Below, piece after piece: positions 36,272 through 45,265 of a stretch of DNA of 64,000 bases. The position numbers and the translations under genes were made by a program. The DNA is taken from the NCBI GenBank assembly GCA_902610585.1, contig CACLWE010000007.1:19060-83059 (forward strand), given 5' to 3'. Below the pieces are notes generated by a model. It saw nothing but the letters and a program-made list of their open reading frames with translations. It searched no databases and had not been told where the DNA came from. Within the stretch, counting starts at the first letter, position 1, and the number at the start of each line of letters is the position of its first letter. The stretch is from an uncultured Pelagibacteraceae bacterium. GTDB lineage: Bacteria > Pseudomonadota > Alphaproteobacteria > Pelagibacterales > AG-422-B15.

Positions 36272-38212
36272 CTAATAGTCTAATTCTTCAATATTTTCAT
36301 ATTCTGTAAGACATTCTGGATTTGCAAGAGCCTCCATATTTTTAACTTTTTTACCATTTATAATATCTCTTACAGTCAATTCAGCTATCTTACCACTCCG
36401 AGTTCTTGGAATATCAGTAACTTGAATAATCTTCGCAGGCACATGTCTGATGGAGGTTGAATTCTTAATATTTTCCTTAATATCAGAAACTAATTTATCA
36501 TTTAGAAGGCTTTTGGCTTTAAGGGTTATAAATAAAATAATTCTGACATCATCATTCCATTCTTGCCCAACCACAATAGCTTCATTGATATCTTCTAGTT
36601 TTTCAACGGACCTATATATTTCTGCGGTACCAATTCTAATACCTCCAGGATTGAGAGTTGAGTCAGAGCGCCCAAAAATTATGAAACCTTTATTTTCTGT
36701 TTTGATTGCATAGTCACCTTGTGTCCAAATATTGGGATACTTTGAAAAATATGATTTTTTATATTTTTCTTTATTAACATCATTCCAGAACCCAATTGGC
36801 ATTGAAGGAATTGCTGATTTACAGACTAATTCTCCTTTTTGCTGAGTACTAATCCCATCTTCATTAAAAATATCTACATCAACTCCTAAACATTCACATT
36901 GAATTTCTCCTGAAAATACTGCGCCGGTTGGATCTCCTCCAACAAAACATGAAACAATATCAGTACCACCACTAATAGAGGCTAAATGTACGTCTTGCTT
37001 AATATTGCTATAAACATAATTAAAACTCTCACTAACTAGTGGTGATCCAGTACTTAAAATTGTTTTTAATTTTAATAGTTTATATTTATTTGAAATTTGA
37101 ATTTGGCTATTTCTTAGCGCATCGATAAACTTTGCGCTTGTGCCAAAACAAGTAATTTCCTCTTCTTCCGCCACCTTAAAAAGTGAGTCCTGTTGCGGAA
37201 AAAAAGGAGACCCCTCATAAAGAACAACTGTTGCCTTAGAAGCAAGACCTGAAATAAGCCAATTCCACATCATCCATCCACAAGTAGTAAAATAGAAAAG
37301 CTTATCGTCTTCACAAATTTCACAGTGAAGTTGCTGTTCTTTTAAATGTTGGATTAATGGACCTCCAGTATTATGTACAATACATTTTGGTTTTCCAGTT
37401 GTACCGCTGGAATACAATATATACATTGGGTCATTAAACTGACATCTTTCAAAAGAGAGCTCATTCAATTCTCTATTGTTTTCTTCAAAAAAATTTAATT
37501 TTTCATCGATAAAACTTTTATCTTTTTGAGAATAATCAATGCATATGGACACTTCCAATGTATTAAGCTTACTCTCAACATTTTTTATTTTTTCTAAAAT
37601 TTCAAATTTCTTTCCTCCATACATGTAGTTGCTGGAATAAAATAAAATTTTGGGCTCTATTTGACTAAACCTATCTAATATAGCCTGTTCACCAAAATCT
37701 GGTGAACAAGAAGACCATACCGCACCAATTGAATTTACTGCAAGAAATGAAATCAATGTTTCCGCATTATTAGTTACAATACCTACAACTCTATCACCCT
37801 TTTTAACACCAATAGATCTCAAATATTTAGCGACTAAATTTACTTTATGAACAACTTCTTCTTTGCTGTAATATTTTTTAAATCCAATTTCATTTACATA
37901 GAGTATAGGAATAGAATTTAAATTATTAATGATATTTTCACTATAGCTAAGCTTTAAGTTTGGAAAAAATTTCTTGTCATAAATATTTTCACTTTCACTA
38001 ATAGCAGGTTTTTCGTTGCCACTATAGTTTATATCTAAATAACTCAAAAGACTCGTCCAAAATAAATTAGGCTTTGCTATACTCCAGTTGAATAAAGAGT
38101 CATATTCATAATCAAAATTTATTGAGTAGCTTTTTTTAAGATAACGATGGTATTTAATTAAGTTCGATTGTTTTCGTGTTTTTTCGGAGGCTTGCCACAG
38201 TAATTTTTCCAT
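36272..38212 (-). CDS. aacS: Acetoacetyl-CoA synthetase
   Basis: This adenylate-forming ligase activates acetoacetate to acetoacetyl-CoA. The 646-residue length matches AacS. Visible motifs are the AcsA-like GAVWSSCSPDFGEQAILDRFSQIEPKILF (the SPDFG is typical of AacS), YILYSSGTTGKPKCIVHNTGG, the TCGWMMWNWLISGL segment, NPGGIRIGTAEIYR, and the catalytic lysine in PRTRSGKIAEL. It lies in the same operon as the TmpA/B-like pair and opposite the dehydrocarnitine-cleaving enzyme, whose product is acetoacetate, which explains its presence here. Confidence 0.94.
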   Translation of the reverse strand: MEKLLWQASEKTRKQSNLIKYHRYLKKSYSINFDYEYDSLFNWSIAKPNLFWTSLLSYLDINYSGNEKPAISESENIYDKKFFPNLKLSYSENIINNLNSIPILYVNEIGFKKYYSKEEVVHKVNLVAKYLRSIGVKKGDRVVGIVTNNAETLISFLAVNSIGAVWSSCSPDFGEQAILDRFSQIEPKILFYSSNYMYGGKKFEILEKIKNVESKLNTLEVSICIDYSQKDKSFIDEKLNFFEENNRELNELSFERCQFNDPMYILYSSGTTGKPKCIVHNTGGPLIQHLKEQQLHCEICEDDKLFYFTTCGWMMWNWLISGLASKATVVLYEGSPFFPQQDSLFKVAEEEEITCFGTSAKFIDALRNSQIQISNKYKLLKLKTILSTGSPLVSESFNYVYSNIKQDVHLASISGGTDIVSCFVGGDPTGAVFSGEIQCECLGVDVDIFNEDGISTQQKGELVCKSAIPSMPIGFWNDVNKEKYKKSYFSKYPNIWTQGDYAIKTENKGFIIFGRSDSTLNPGGIRIGTAEIYRSVEKLEDINEAIVVGQEWNDDVRIILFITLKAKSLLNDKLVSDIKENIKNSTSIRHVPAKIIQVTDIPRTRSGKIAELTVRDIINGKKVKNMEALANPECLTEYENIEELDY

Positions 38213-38237
38213 AAATTTTACTGCTTTGAATTAAATT

Positions 38238-39662
38238 TTAAGCAATATGTAATGCTTTTGTTTCAAGATAATCTTCAAGCCCCATATCACCGCCTTCGCG
38301 GCCGTTTCCAGACTCTTTATAACCGCCAAAAGGAGAGCCGTAGTTATAACCGCCTCCGTTTACATGTACACCGCCAGCTCTAAGTTGTCTTGAAACTCTT
38401 TCTGCCCTTTCAGTGTCGCCTGTTTGTAAATATGCAGCAAGTCCGTAAGGTGTGTCATTAGCTATTTCAATAGCTTCTTTTTCATCTTCAAATGGAATTA
38501 TTACGAGTACGGGGCCAAAAATCTCTTCTTGAGCTACTCGCATGCTGTTATTAACATTTATGAATATAGTTGGTTTAGTAAACCAACCTTTTTCTAACCC
38601 CTCAGGTTTACCCAATCCACCAACAAGCAGTTCGGCACCTTCATCTATTCCTACCTGAATCATGTTTTGAACTCTATCAAATTGGATTTTATCAAATAAA
38701 GGTCCTAGATGATCTCCATCCTCTTGTGGGTCTCCAACTTTTATTTCTTCAGCCGCCTTTTTTGCTATTGTAACGACTTGATCGTAGCATTTTTTTTCAA
38801 CCAGTAATCTGGTAGGAGCGTCACATGATTGGCCAGTGTTAAACATACATTCATTTACAGATGCGGTTACTTTTTCCTCAAGATCACAATCTGCAAAAAC
38901 TAAATTTGGTGACTTGCCTCCAAGCTCAAGTGTAACTTTTTTGACAGTTTCAGCAGACTCTATTGTAACCGACTTTCCGCCTCTTTTAGAGCCGGTGAAC
39001 GACATCATCTCAATATCTGGATGTCTTGACATGGCTATGCCCACACCCTCGCCATCACCATGAACTAAATTGAATACACCTGCAGGGACACCAGCTTTAT
39101 CAAGTATTTCAGCATAAACCATTGCTGATAATGGCGTATGTTCTGATGGTTTTAAAATACAAGTACAGCCGGTTGCAATGACTGGCAAAACTTTTAATGT
39201 GATTTGATTTATTGGCCAATTCCATGGAGTGATTAAACCACATACTCCAATTGGTTCTTTTAATAAAATATCTGTATTGGATAACTCAATTTTTTCTTCA
39301 TGTTTTTCTAATGCACTAATAAAACCATCCAAATGACCTATAGCTGCATCAGCTTGGGCTTCACGTGACATTTTTCTTGGTGCACCCATCTCCATTGTCA
39401 TAGCATCAGCTAATTCATCAAATCTTTCTTCTGAAATTTTTCGTATATTTTTCAAAATATTCATTCTCTCTTCTTTAGAAGTTTTTGAAAAACTCATAAA
39501 TGCATTTTTGGCAGCCTTTACTGCGATATTTACATCTTCTTCATTACCTAATATGACTTCACCGATAACTTCCTCTGTGGCTGGATTTACAACTGGCATT
39601 TTTTTACTAGATTGTGGCGCTATCCATTGACCATCAATATAAAATTTTTGTAGATTTTGCAT
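38238..39662 (-). CDS. NAD(P)-dependent aldehyde dehydrogenase, candidate betaine-type aldehyde dehydrogenase
   Basis: The 474-residue protein is a standard ALDH: ITPWNWPINQITLKVLPVIATGCTCILKPSE for cofactor binding, the general base in VTLELGGKSPNLVF, the catalytic cysteine in FNTGQSCDAPTRLLV, and EEIFGPVLVIIPF. Context suggests oxidation of betaine aldehyde, 4-trimethylaminobutyraldehyde or a similar quaternary aldehyde, feeding glycine betaine or gamma-butyrobetaine. Motifs alone do not fix the substrate. It is the first gene of the minus-strand osmolyte operon (aldh-aacS-tmpA-like-tmpB-like) and shares a 68-bp spacer with the divergent cdhC. Confidence 0.85.
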   Translation of the reverse strand: MQNLQKFYIDGQWIAPQSSKKMPVVNPATEEVIGEVILGNEEDVNIAVKAAKNAFMSFSKTSKEERMNILKNIRKISEERFDELADAMTMEMGAPRKMSREAQADAAIGHLDGFISALEKHEEKIELSNTDILLKEPIGVCGLITPWNWPINQITLKVLPVIATGCTCILKPSEHTPLSAMVYAEILDKAGVPAGVFNLVHGDGEGVGIAMSRHPDIEMMSFTGSKRGGKSVTIESAETVKKVTLELGGKSPNLVFADCDLEEKVTASVNECMFNTGQSCDAPTRLLVEKKCYDQVVTIAKKAAEEIKVGDPQEDGDHLGPLFDKIQFDRVQNMIQVGIDEGAELLVGGLGKPEGLEKGWFTKPTIFINVNNSMRVAQEEIFGPVLVIIPFEDEKEAIEIANDTPYGLAAYLQTGDTERAERVSRQLRAGGVHVNGGGYNYGSPFGGYKESGNGREGGDMGLEDYLETKALHIA

Positions 39663-39730
39663 TTCAGATGATGATTACATACTATAGTATGGTAATTGTA
39701 AATTAATTTTTTTTCACTAGTAAAGGAAAT
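39663..39730. promoter_or_regulatory. Divergent promoter region with a perfect 14-bp palindrome
   Basis: The 68-bp spacer drives both osmolyte operons. It holds CATACTATAGTATG at 39678-39691, its own reverse complement, flanked by ATTA and GGTAAT that nearly continue the symmetry with one unmatched base. A regulator dimer binding there could control both directions. The plus-strand gene has an AAAGGA ribosome site just upstream of its ATG. No regulator gene is adjacent. Confidence 0.55.
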
Positions 39731-40615
39731 ATGAACAGAGACGTCATTATTTCATGTGCAGTTACTGGATCAGGAGATACGGTCAACAAACATCCGAACA
39801 TACCGGTGACGCCAGAGCAAATTGCTAATGCAGCAATTGAAGCAGCGTCAGCTGGAGCTGCCATAGCGCATATCCATGTCAGAGATTTAAATACAGGAAA
39901 GGGGTCAAGAGACGATGAGCTTTATAAAGAGGTTGTGAGCCGCATAAAAGATAGTGGCACAAATGTCATAATAAATCTTACTAGCGGTATGGGCGGTGAT
40001 ATAGAAATTGGACCTGAGGATGATCTATTAAAGTTCGGACCTAATACTGATTTTGTTAATGCAATTGAAAGACTAAGTCACGTTGAAGAAATATTACCAG
40101 ATATATGTTCCCTTGATTGTGGAACTCTTAATTTTGGTGATGGCAACATGATTTATGTTAGTACTCCTGAACAATTAAGAATTGGTGCAAAAAGAATACA
40201 AGAATTAGGCGTAAAACCTGAATTAGAAGTTTTTGATACAGGGCATATGTGGTTTGCAAATCAAATGTACGATGAGGGGTTGCTTGACAGCCCTCCTCTA
40301 TTTCAAATTTGTCTTGGCATTCCCTATGGGGCGCCAGCTAATACCGGTTCAATGAAAAACATGGTAGACATGCTACCATCGGGCAGTAACTGGGCAGCTT
40401 TTGGAATTGGGGTTCATCAAATGCCAATGGTTGCTCAAGCGGTTCTCTTGGGCGGCAATGTTAGAGTTGGTCTTGAAGACAACTTATATCTTGAAAAAGG
40501 TGTATACGCCTCAAACGGTCAACTTGTTGAAAAAGCGACGACAATAATTAATAATCTTGGTGCAAATGTTATGGGGCCAGATGAAGCTAGAAAAAAACTT
40601 GGGCTTAAAGTTTGA
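39731..40615 (+). CDS. cdhC: Beta-keto acid cleavage enzyme (BKACE), candidate 3-dehydrocarnitine cleaving enzyme
   Basis: BKACE enzymes (formerly DUF849) react a beta-keto acid with acetyl-CoA to give a CoA ester and acetoacetate. With dehydrocarnitine the products are betainyl-CoA and acetoacetate. The 294-residue protein has the metal-binding His47/His49 in [12 protein letters not shown], the [12 protein letters not shown] strand, [10 protein letters not shown] and [27 protein letters not shown]. The substrate is inferred from the next gene, a carnitine dehydrogenase translated with it (4-nt overlap), and the nearby acetoacetyl-CoA synthetase. Confidence 0.88.
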   Translation: MNRDVIISCAVTGSGDTVNKHPNIPVTPEQIANAAIEAASAGAAIAHIHVRDLNTGKGSRDDELYKEVVSRIKDSGTNVIINLTSGMGGDIEIGPEDDLLKFGPNTDFVNAIERLSHVEEILPDICSLDCGTLNFGDGNMIYVSTPEQLRIGAKRIQELGVKPELEVFDTGHMWFANQMYDEGLLDSPPLFQICLGIPYGAPANTGSMKNMVDMLPSGSNWAAFGIGVHQMPMVAQAVLLGGNVRVGLEDNLYLEKGVYASNGQLVEKATTIINNLGANVMGPDEARKKLGLKV

Positions 40616-41586
40616 AAGAAAATAAAGTCATCACTATTGTAGGTACTGGAGTAATTGGTGCAGGCTGGGCTGCAAGATTTCTAGCTAAAGGTTATACTGT
40701 AAAAGCGTATGACCCTAATAGTGTTTCACGTGAGCAGCTAAAAATAAATGTTCGAACTGCTTTTAAAAGCCTAAAGAAAATTGGTTTGAATAGAAATGCC
40801 TCATTAAGAAATCTTAAGGTCTATTCAAAATTACCTGGTGCATTGAAGGACACAACTTTTGTTCAAGAGAATGCACCAGAAAACGAAAAGATTAAAAAAA
40901 ATATTCTAAAACAAATTGATAATCTAGTTGATAAGAGAGTTATAATTGCATCTAGTTCGTCAGGCTTATTGCCATCGAAAATTCAATCAGCTTGTAAGTT
41001 TCCTGAGAGAGTTTTAATAGGACATCCATTTAATCCTGTATACTTATTACCTCTAGTAGAGATTGTAGCTGGCAAGAAAACTAGTCATATAAGTGTTAAA
41101 AAATTAAAAAAATTATATGAACATATTGGAATGCGACCACTTATTGTTCAAAAAGAAATAGAAGGATATATTTCAGACAGACTACAAGAAGCGTTATGGC
41201 GTGAAGCCTTGCATATTATAAATGACGGGGTAGCATCAACGGATGAAGTTGATGATGCAATTGTTTATGGTCCTGGATTGAGATGGGCTTTTATGGGGGT
41301 TTGTTTAACGTTCCATTTAGCTGGTGGAGAAACTGGCATGAAACACATGCTGGAACAATTTGGTCCTGCACTAAAACTCCCTTGGACAAAATTGAAAGCA
41401 CCTGAATTAACCAACAAACTTAAAAAAGCAATGGTTTCAGGAACAAAAAAACAAGCAGGAAAATTCAATATTAAAGAATTAGAAAAACAAAGAGATTTGT
41501 TTTTGATTGAAATTATGAAAACTTTAAATAAGAATCAAAAAGGTAAGTTTCCGAATTGGGACAGAAAATATAATACATTTAAATAA
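40612..41586 (+). CDS. cdhA: L-carnitine 3-dehydrogenase
   Basis: This NAD-dependent enzyme oxidises L-carnitine to 3-dehydrocarnitine. It belongs to the 3-hydroxyacyl-CoA dehydrogenase family. The 324-residue protein starts with the Rossmann motif [21 protein letters not shown], has the catalytic His in [17 protein letters not shown] and the C-terminal dimer region [35 protein letters not shown], a pattern seen in LcdH. It lacks the fused C-terminal thioesterase of the longer rhizobial LcdH. The start is TTG at 40612, overlapping the previous stop as TTGA; no ATG upstream fits and later ATGs would delete the Rossmann motif. Confidence 0.88.
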   Translation: MKENKVITIVGTGVIGAGWAARFLAKGYTVKAYDPNSVSREQLKINVRTAFKSLKKIGLNRNASLRNLKVYSKLPGALKDTTFVQENAPENEKIKKNILKQIDNLVDKRVIIASSSSGLLPSKIQSACKFPERVLIGHPFNPVYLLPLVEIVAGKKTSHISVKKLKKLYEHIGMRPLIVQKEIEGYISDRLQEALWREALHIINDGVASTDEVDDAIVYGPGLRWAFMGVCLTFHLAGGETGMKHMLEQFGPALKLPWTKLKAPELTNKLKKAMVSGTKKQAGKFNIKELEKQRDLFLIEIMKTLNKNQKGKFPNWDRKYNTFK

Positions 41587-41589
41587 GAT

Positions 41590-42732
41590 ATGAATGAGAA
41601 TCCATCAATATCATCATTAAAAAAGAATGGTAAATCGATTCTAATTGATTGGAGTGATGGTGAGCAGAGTAAATTTAATTTTTTATGGTTAAGGGATAAT
41701 TGTCCATCAGAAGTTCACCCTACTGCAAGGGAGAGAACCTTTAACTTGCTAAATGTTTCAGAAAATATTTACCCAAAAGCGTTTACAATAAATGATAAAG
41801 GGCAGTTGGAGATTCAGTGGAGTGAAGGAGGCCATATAAGTCACTATGACGTCGAATGGCTTCGACATAACTGTTACACGATGAAAAGTAAGAAAAAATA
41901 TAGTTCACCTTATTTTTTGTGGGACAATAGTATGCAATCAAATTTTGAAGATATTCAAATAGATTATCAAGAAATTATTAGTGGAGATGAAGGAATAAAA
42001 AAATGGTTAGAACAACTTCACTATAAGGGCATTTCAATTGTAAAAAATGCACCCACTGAAAAAGAGTCAGGTTTTGATGTTCTATCTAATATAAGTCATC
42101 ATAGAGAAACTTTTTTTAAAACACCATTTGAAGTAATCGACATTCCTAATCCAAATAATTCAGCATATACAGCTGCAGCTCTAAGAAATCACATCGACTT
42201 ACCATATTATGAAATTGCTCCTGGCTACCAGTTCCTTCATTGTTTAATAAACGATGCAACCGGTGGTGAATCAGTTGCGTTAGATGGATTTAAAGTTGCA
42301 AGCTATATGAAAGAAAATTTTACTGAATATTTCAAGATTCTTCTTGATACACCTGTAAAATTTGTAAATAGAGATTACACCGCAAACACAATTAGAGTAA
42401 TGCATAAACCCATATTTACTCTAGATCACAACAATGATTTTAATGATATACGGTTCAGCGTTGCTTATATGGGAATAATGGATTGCAGTCCTGAAGTTAT
42501 GGATAGCTTCTATGAAGCATATCGTAAACTTCTTTCATTGCTACATGACCCTATGTTTGAAATCAATTTCAGATTAGAAGCTGGAGATATTTTTAGCTTT
42601 AATAACAGAAGAGTCTTGCATGGCAGAAAAGAATACGATGCCAATTCAGGTAATAGACACCTCCAAGGATATTATATTGATAGGGATGAGATCGTAGGTA
42701 GATTAAATTATTTGAATAGAATTAATCCTTAA
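41590..42732 (+). CDS. Gamma-butyrobetaine dioxygenase (2OG/Fe(II), TauD family)
   Basis: Gamma-butyrobetaine dioxygenase hydroxylates gamma-butyrobetaine to L-carnitine. The 380-residue protein has the N-terminal DUF971-type domain with NFLWLRDNCPSEVHPTARERTF, typical of GBBH, and a catalytic domain with His201-x-Asp203 (LRNHIDLPYYE), His344 (RRVLHGRKEYD) and GNRHLQGYYID. It is 3 nt downstream of the carnitine dehydrogenase, which makes the carnitine-forming role likely. Trimethyllysine hydroxylase-like or another quaternary amine oxygenase is the alternative. Confidence 0.86.
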   Translation: MNENPSISSLKKNGKSILIDWSDGEQSKFNFLWLRDNCPSEVHPTARERTFNLLNVSENIYPKAFTINDKGQLEIQWSEGGHISHYDVEWLRHNCYTMKSKKKYSSPYFLWDNSMQSNFEDIQIDYQEIISGDEGIKKWLEQLHYKGISIVKNAPTEKESGFDVLSNISHHRETFFKTPFEVIDIPNPNNSAYTAAALRNHIDLPYYEIAPGYQFLHCLINDATGGESVALDGFKVASYMKENFTEYFKILLDTPVKFVNRDYTANTIRVMHKPIFTLDHNNDFNDIRFSVAYMGIMDCSPEVMDSFYEAYRKLLSLLHDPMFEINFRLEAGDIFSFNNRRVLHGRKEYDANSGNRHLQGYYIDRDEIVGRLNYLNRINP

Positions 42733-42740
42733 TTAATAAA

Positions 42741-44111
42741 ATGAAGATAAATCGTAAAATATTACCAAATATAAATAATTACTACAGCGATAATCATAAG
42801 ATAGACCCAAGCCAGGGGGTGCATCTGGGCGATGGAACAATCAATGATGGCGATCGTGTCGAAATTGGCCCAACTGCATTAGCCTATGCTGAATGGCAAG
42901 ATGCAGGGCTTATATTGCCAGATCTGACTGAGATGCGCAAAGCCAGACACAAACGCTTGACTGATGCAATTGTAGCCAGGGGTTATGGGGGCTTATTGAT
43001 GTTTGATCCCCTTAATATTCGTTATGCAACTGACACGACAAATATGCAGTTGTGGAACACCCACAATCCGTTCCGGGCGTGCTTGCTTTGTGCTGATGGG
43101 TATATGGTACTTTGGGATTATAAAAACGCACCATTCCTCGCCCAATACAATCCACTTGTTCGGGAGAGCCGCTCAGGTGCAGACATGTTTTACTTCGCCC
43201 GTGGTGACCGGATTGGGCCAGCAGCTGACGCTTTCGCAGCTGAGGTACTAGACTTAATTGCCACTCACGCTCCAGGTTGTACACAAGTCGGTATAGACAA
43301 AATTCAGCCTGCAGGTTTAGATGCGGTCCGTCGAGCAGGGCTTGAGTACTGTGACGGTGAGGAAGTGACAGAACGTGCACGAGCTATCAAAACCGAGCAC
43401 GAATTACGAGCAATGCGCTGTTCTATTTATTCTTGTGAACGCTCGATGGCAGTTATGGAGGAGTTTGCACGCGCAGAAATTCCAAAAGGTGGTGTGACAG
43501 AGGATGATGTTTGGGCGGTACTCCATTCAGAAAATATTAAAAGAGGTGGCGAGTGGATTGAGACAAGACTGCTTACTTCAGGGCCACGCACCAACCCATG
43601 GTTTCAAGAATGTGGGCCAAGGATCATATCTGAGAACGAAATTCTTGCTTTTGATACTGATTTGATCGGCCCCTATGGGATTTGTGCAGATCTCAGTCGT
43701 ACCTGGTGGATTGGAGATAGTTTAGCGCCAGCTAATATGCGCGAGAGTTATGCAGAGGCAGTAGAACACATTCGCTATAACACAAGGCTTCTCAAGCCCG
43801 GCCTCCACATGGAAGACTTAACTCATTCTTTGCACGTGTTGCAGGACAAGTATCAGGCGCTCAAGTATTCATCACCTATGCATGGTGTCGGGATGTGTGA
43901 CGAATGGCCATTGATCGCCTACCCAGACCGTTTGGTTAAAAATGCCTTTGACGCTGTTCTGGAACCAGGACTGACTCTTTGTGTCGAGGCTTTGGTGGGT
44001 GAAGTTAATGGGGACCACATGGTCAAGCTTGAGGATCAGGGTGTCGTAACAAATAATGGTTACGAAACGATTTCTACTTATCCGCTTGATGAGCGTTTGT
44101 TTTCAAATTAG
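42741..44111 (+). CDS. dddP: Dimethylsulfoniopropionate (DMSP) lyase DddP
   Basis: DddP splits DMSP into dimethyl sulfide and acrylate. It has a peptidase M24 fold with a two-metal site but no peptidase activity. The 456-residue protein carries the full DddP metal set as I count it: Asp305, Asp307, Asp317, His381, Glu416 and Glu431 (AFDTDLIGPYGICADLSRTWW, SPMHGVGMCDEWP, CVEALVGEV, KLEDQGV), which correspond with a constant shift of ten to the published roseobacter DddP ligands as I remember them. RYATDTTNMQLWNTHNPFRA and NIKRGGEWIETRLLTSGPRTNPWFQECGP are DddP-specific. Hand counts of three lines inside it give 43-58% GC against 25-32% around, so it looks horizontally acquired. The first 40 nt are 15% GC. 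Confidence 0.95.
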   Translation: MKINRKILPNINNYYSDNHKIDPSQGVHLGDGTINDGDRVEIGPTALAYAEWQDAGLILPDLTEMRKARHKRLTDAIVARGYGGLLMFDPLNIRYATDTTNMQLWNTHNPFRACLLCADGYMVLWDYKNAPFLAQYNPLVRESRSGADMFYFARGDRIGPAADAFAAEVLDLIATHAPGCTQVGIDKIQPAGLDAVRRAGLEYCDGEEVTERARAIKTEHELRAMRCSIYSCERSMAVMEEFARAEIPKGGVTEDDVWAVLHSENIKRGGEWIETRLLTSGPRTNPWFQECGPRIISENEILAFDTDLIGPYGICADLSRTWWIGDSLAPANMRESYAEAVEHIRYNTRLLKPGLHMEDLTHSLHVLQDKYQALKYSSPMHGVGMCDEWPLIAYPDRLVKNAFDAVLEPGLTLCVEALVGEVNGDHMVKLEDQGVVTNNGYETISTYPLDERLFSN

Positions 44112-44158
44112 AAATGCTTATTCATTCCAAAAAAGAATAGCCTTGTCATTTTTTTAAT

Positions 44159-44185
44159 TCGACAGAATATTAAATTAGGTATAAT
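44159..44185 (+). promoter_or_regulatory. Putative promoter of the bhmt-dmgdh operon
   Basis: TCGACA at 44159-44164 and a consensus TATAAT at 44180-44185 are separated by 15 nt, slightly short. They lie in the 111-bp gap after dddP, followed by an AGGAG ribosome site at about 44210-44214. This suggests the betaine methyltransferase is transcribed on its own and not only from the cdhC promoter. Confidence 0.4.
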
Positions 44186-44222
44186 TTTTTATTTATTATT
44201 TGAATAAATTAGGAGTGCATTC

Positions 44223-45263
44223 ATGAAAAAAGATCTGATAACGAGATTAAATGAGGGACCAATCATTTGTGCTGAAGGTTATTTATTCGCCATGGAACGA
44301 AGAGGTTACTTATCCGCAGGAGGATTTGTTCCTGAAGTTGTTTTAGAGCACCCAGAAGTTGTTACTCAATTACATAGAGAATTTATAAGAGCAGGATCTG
44401 ATGTTGTCCAAGCTTTCACTTATTATGGCCATAGAGAAAAATTAAGAATAATTGGGAAAGAACATTTATTAGAGTCTTTACAGAAAAATGCTCTTCAAAT
44501 TGCAAAAGATGCAGCTAATGAATATAAAGATTTAGATCTTATGGTTTGTGGAGATGTAGCAAATACAAATATTTATGATCCAAATGATAAACAATCTCTT
44601 ATTCAATGTCAGAAAATGTATGAGGAACAAGTGGCGTGGGCAAAGGAAGCGGGAGTTGATTTTATTGTCGCTGAGACAATTAATTGGACTGAGGAAATGA
44701 AAATTGCTCTAAAAGCAATCAAAGATGAAGGCATGATTGCAGTTACAAATTTTGCGATACCCAGGGGAGATAAGACAAGAGAAGGACATACACCTGAAGA
44801 TGCATGTAAAATGATGGAAGACTTGGGTGCAAATGTCGTTGGTTTAAACTGTTATAGAGGGCCAGATATGACTATGAAACTTCTAGAAAAAGTAAGAGAT
44901 AAAGTATCTTGCCATGTTGCTGGATTGCCAGTGCCTTATCGAACAACAGAAAAGGAACCTGGTTTTTTAAATATTTCTGATGATGGATGTGATTGTATTC
45001 CTGGAAATAATGCATTTCCTGTAGCCTTGGATAATCTTTTTTGTAATCGTTTTGAAATGGCTAAATTTGCTGCAGACTGTATGGAAAAAAATATCAACTT
45101 TATTGGAATTTGTTGTGGCGCCGAAGCACATCACGTGAGAGAAATGTCAGTTGCAGTTGGTAAAAAACCAATTTCGATGAAATATATGCCGGACATGAGA
45201 AAACATTTTCACCATGGAACAGACGAAACTCTTAAGCAGGTAAATAAAGAATTCACACCTTAA
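44223..45263 (+). CDS. bhmT: Betaine-homocysteine S-methyltransferase
   Basis: BHMT transfers one methyl of glycine betaine to homocysteine, giving methionine and dimethylglycine. The 346-residue protein has the zinc-binding cysteines Cys210 (GLNCYRG) and Cys297/Cys298 (GICCGAEAHHVREM), matching the spacing of animal BHMT (217, 299, 300). It also has the substrate segments ICAEGYLFAMERRGYLSAGGFVPEVVLEHPE and AETINWTEE. It is followed after 2 nt by dimethylglycine dehydrogenase, the next pathway step. A relative using a sulfonium donor such as DMSP is a less likely reading. Confidence 0.92.
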   Translation: MKKDLITRLNEGPIICAEGYLFAMERRGYLSAGGFVPEVVLEHPEVVTQLHREFIRAGSDVVQAFTYYGHREKLRIIGKEHLLESLQKNALQIAKDAANEYKDLDLMVCGDVANTNIYDPNDKQSLIQCQKMYEEQVAWAKEAGVDFIVAETINWTEEMKIALKAIKDEGMIAVTNFAIPRGDKTREGHTPEDACKMMEDLGANVVGLNCYRGPDMTMKLLEKVRDKVSCHVAGLPVPYRTTEKEPGFLNISDDGCDCIPGNNAFPVALDNLFCNRFEMAKFAADCMEKNINFIGICCGAEAHHVREMSVAVGKKPISMKYMPDMRKHFHHGTDETLKQVNKEFTP

Positions 45264-45265
45264 GA

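Noticed and set aside
43003..43380. Open reading frames on both strands inside dddP
   Set aside because: They result from the higher GC and fewer chance stops of the dddP gene; the DddP frame has full-length family motifs and the others have none.
44112..44222. SAM-type or glycine riboswitch before bhmT
   Set aside because: I looked for the conserved cores of these riboswitches in the 111-bp leader and found none; only a promoter-like pair and a ribosome site are visible.
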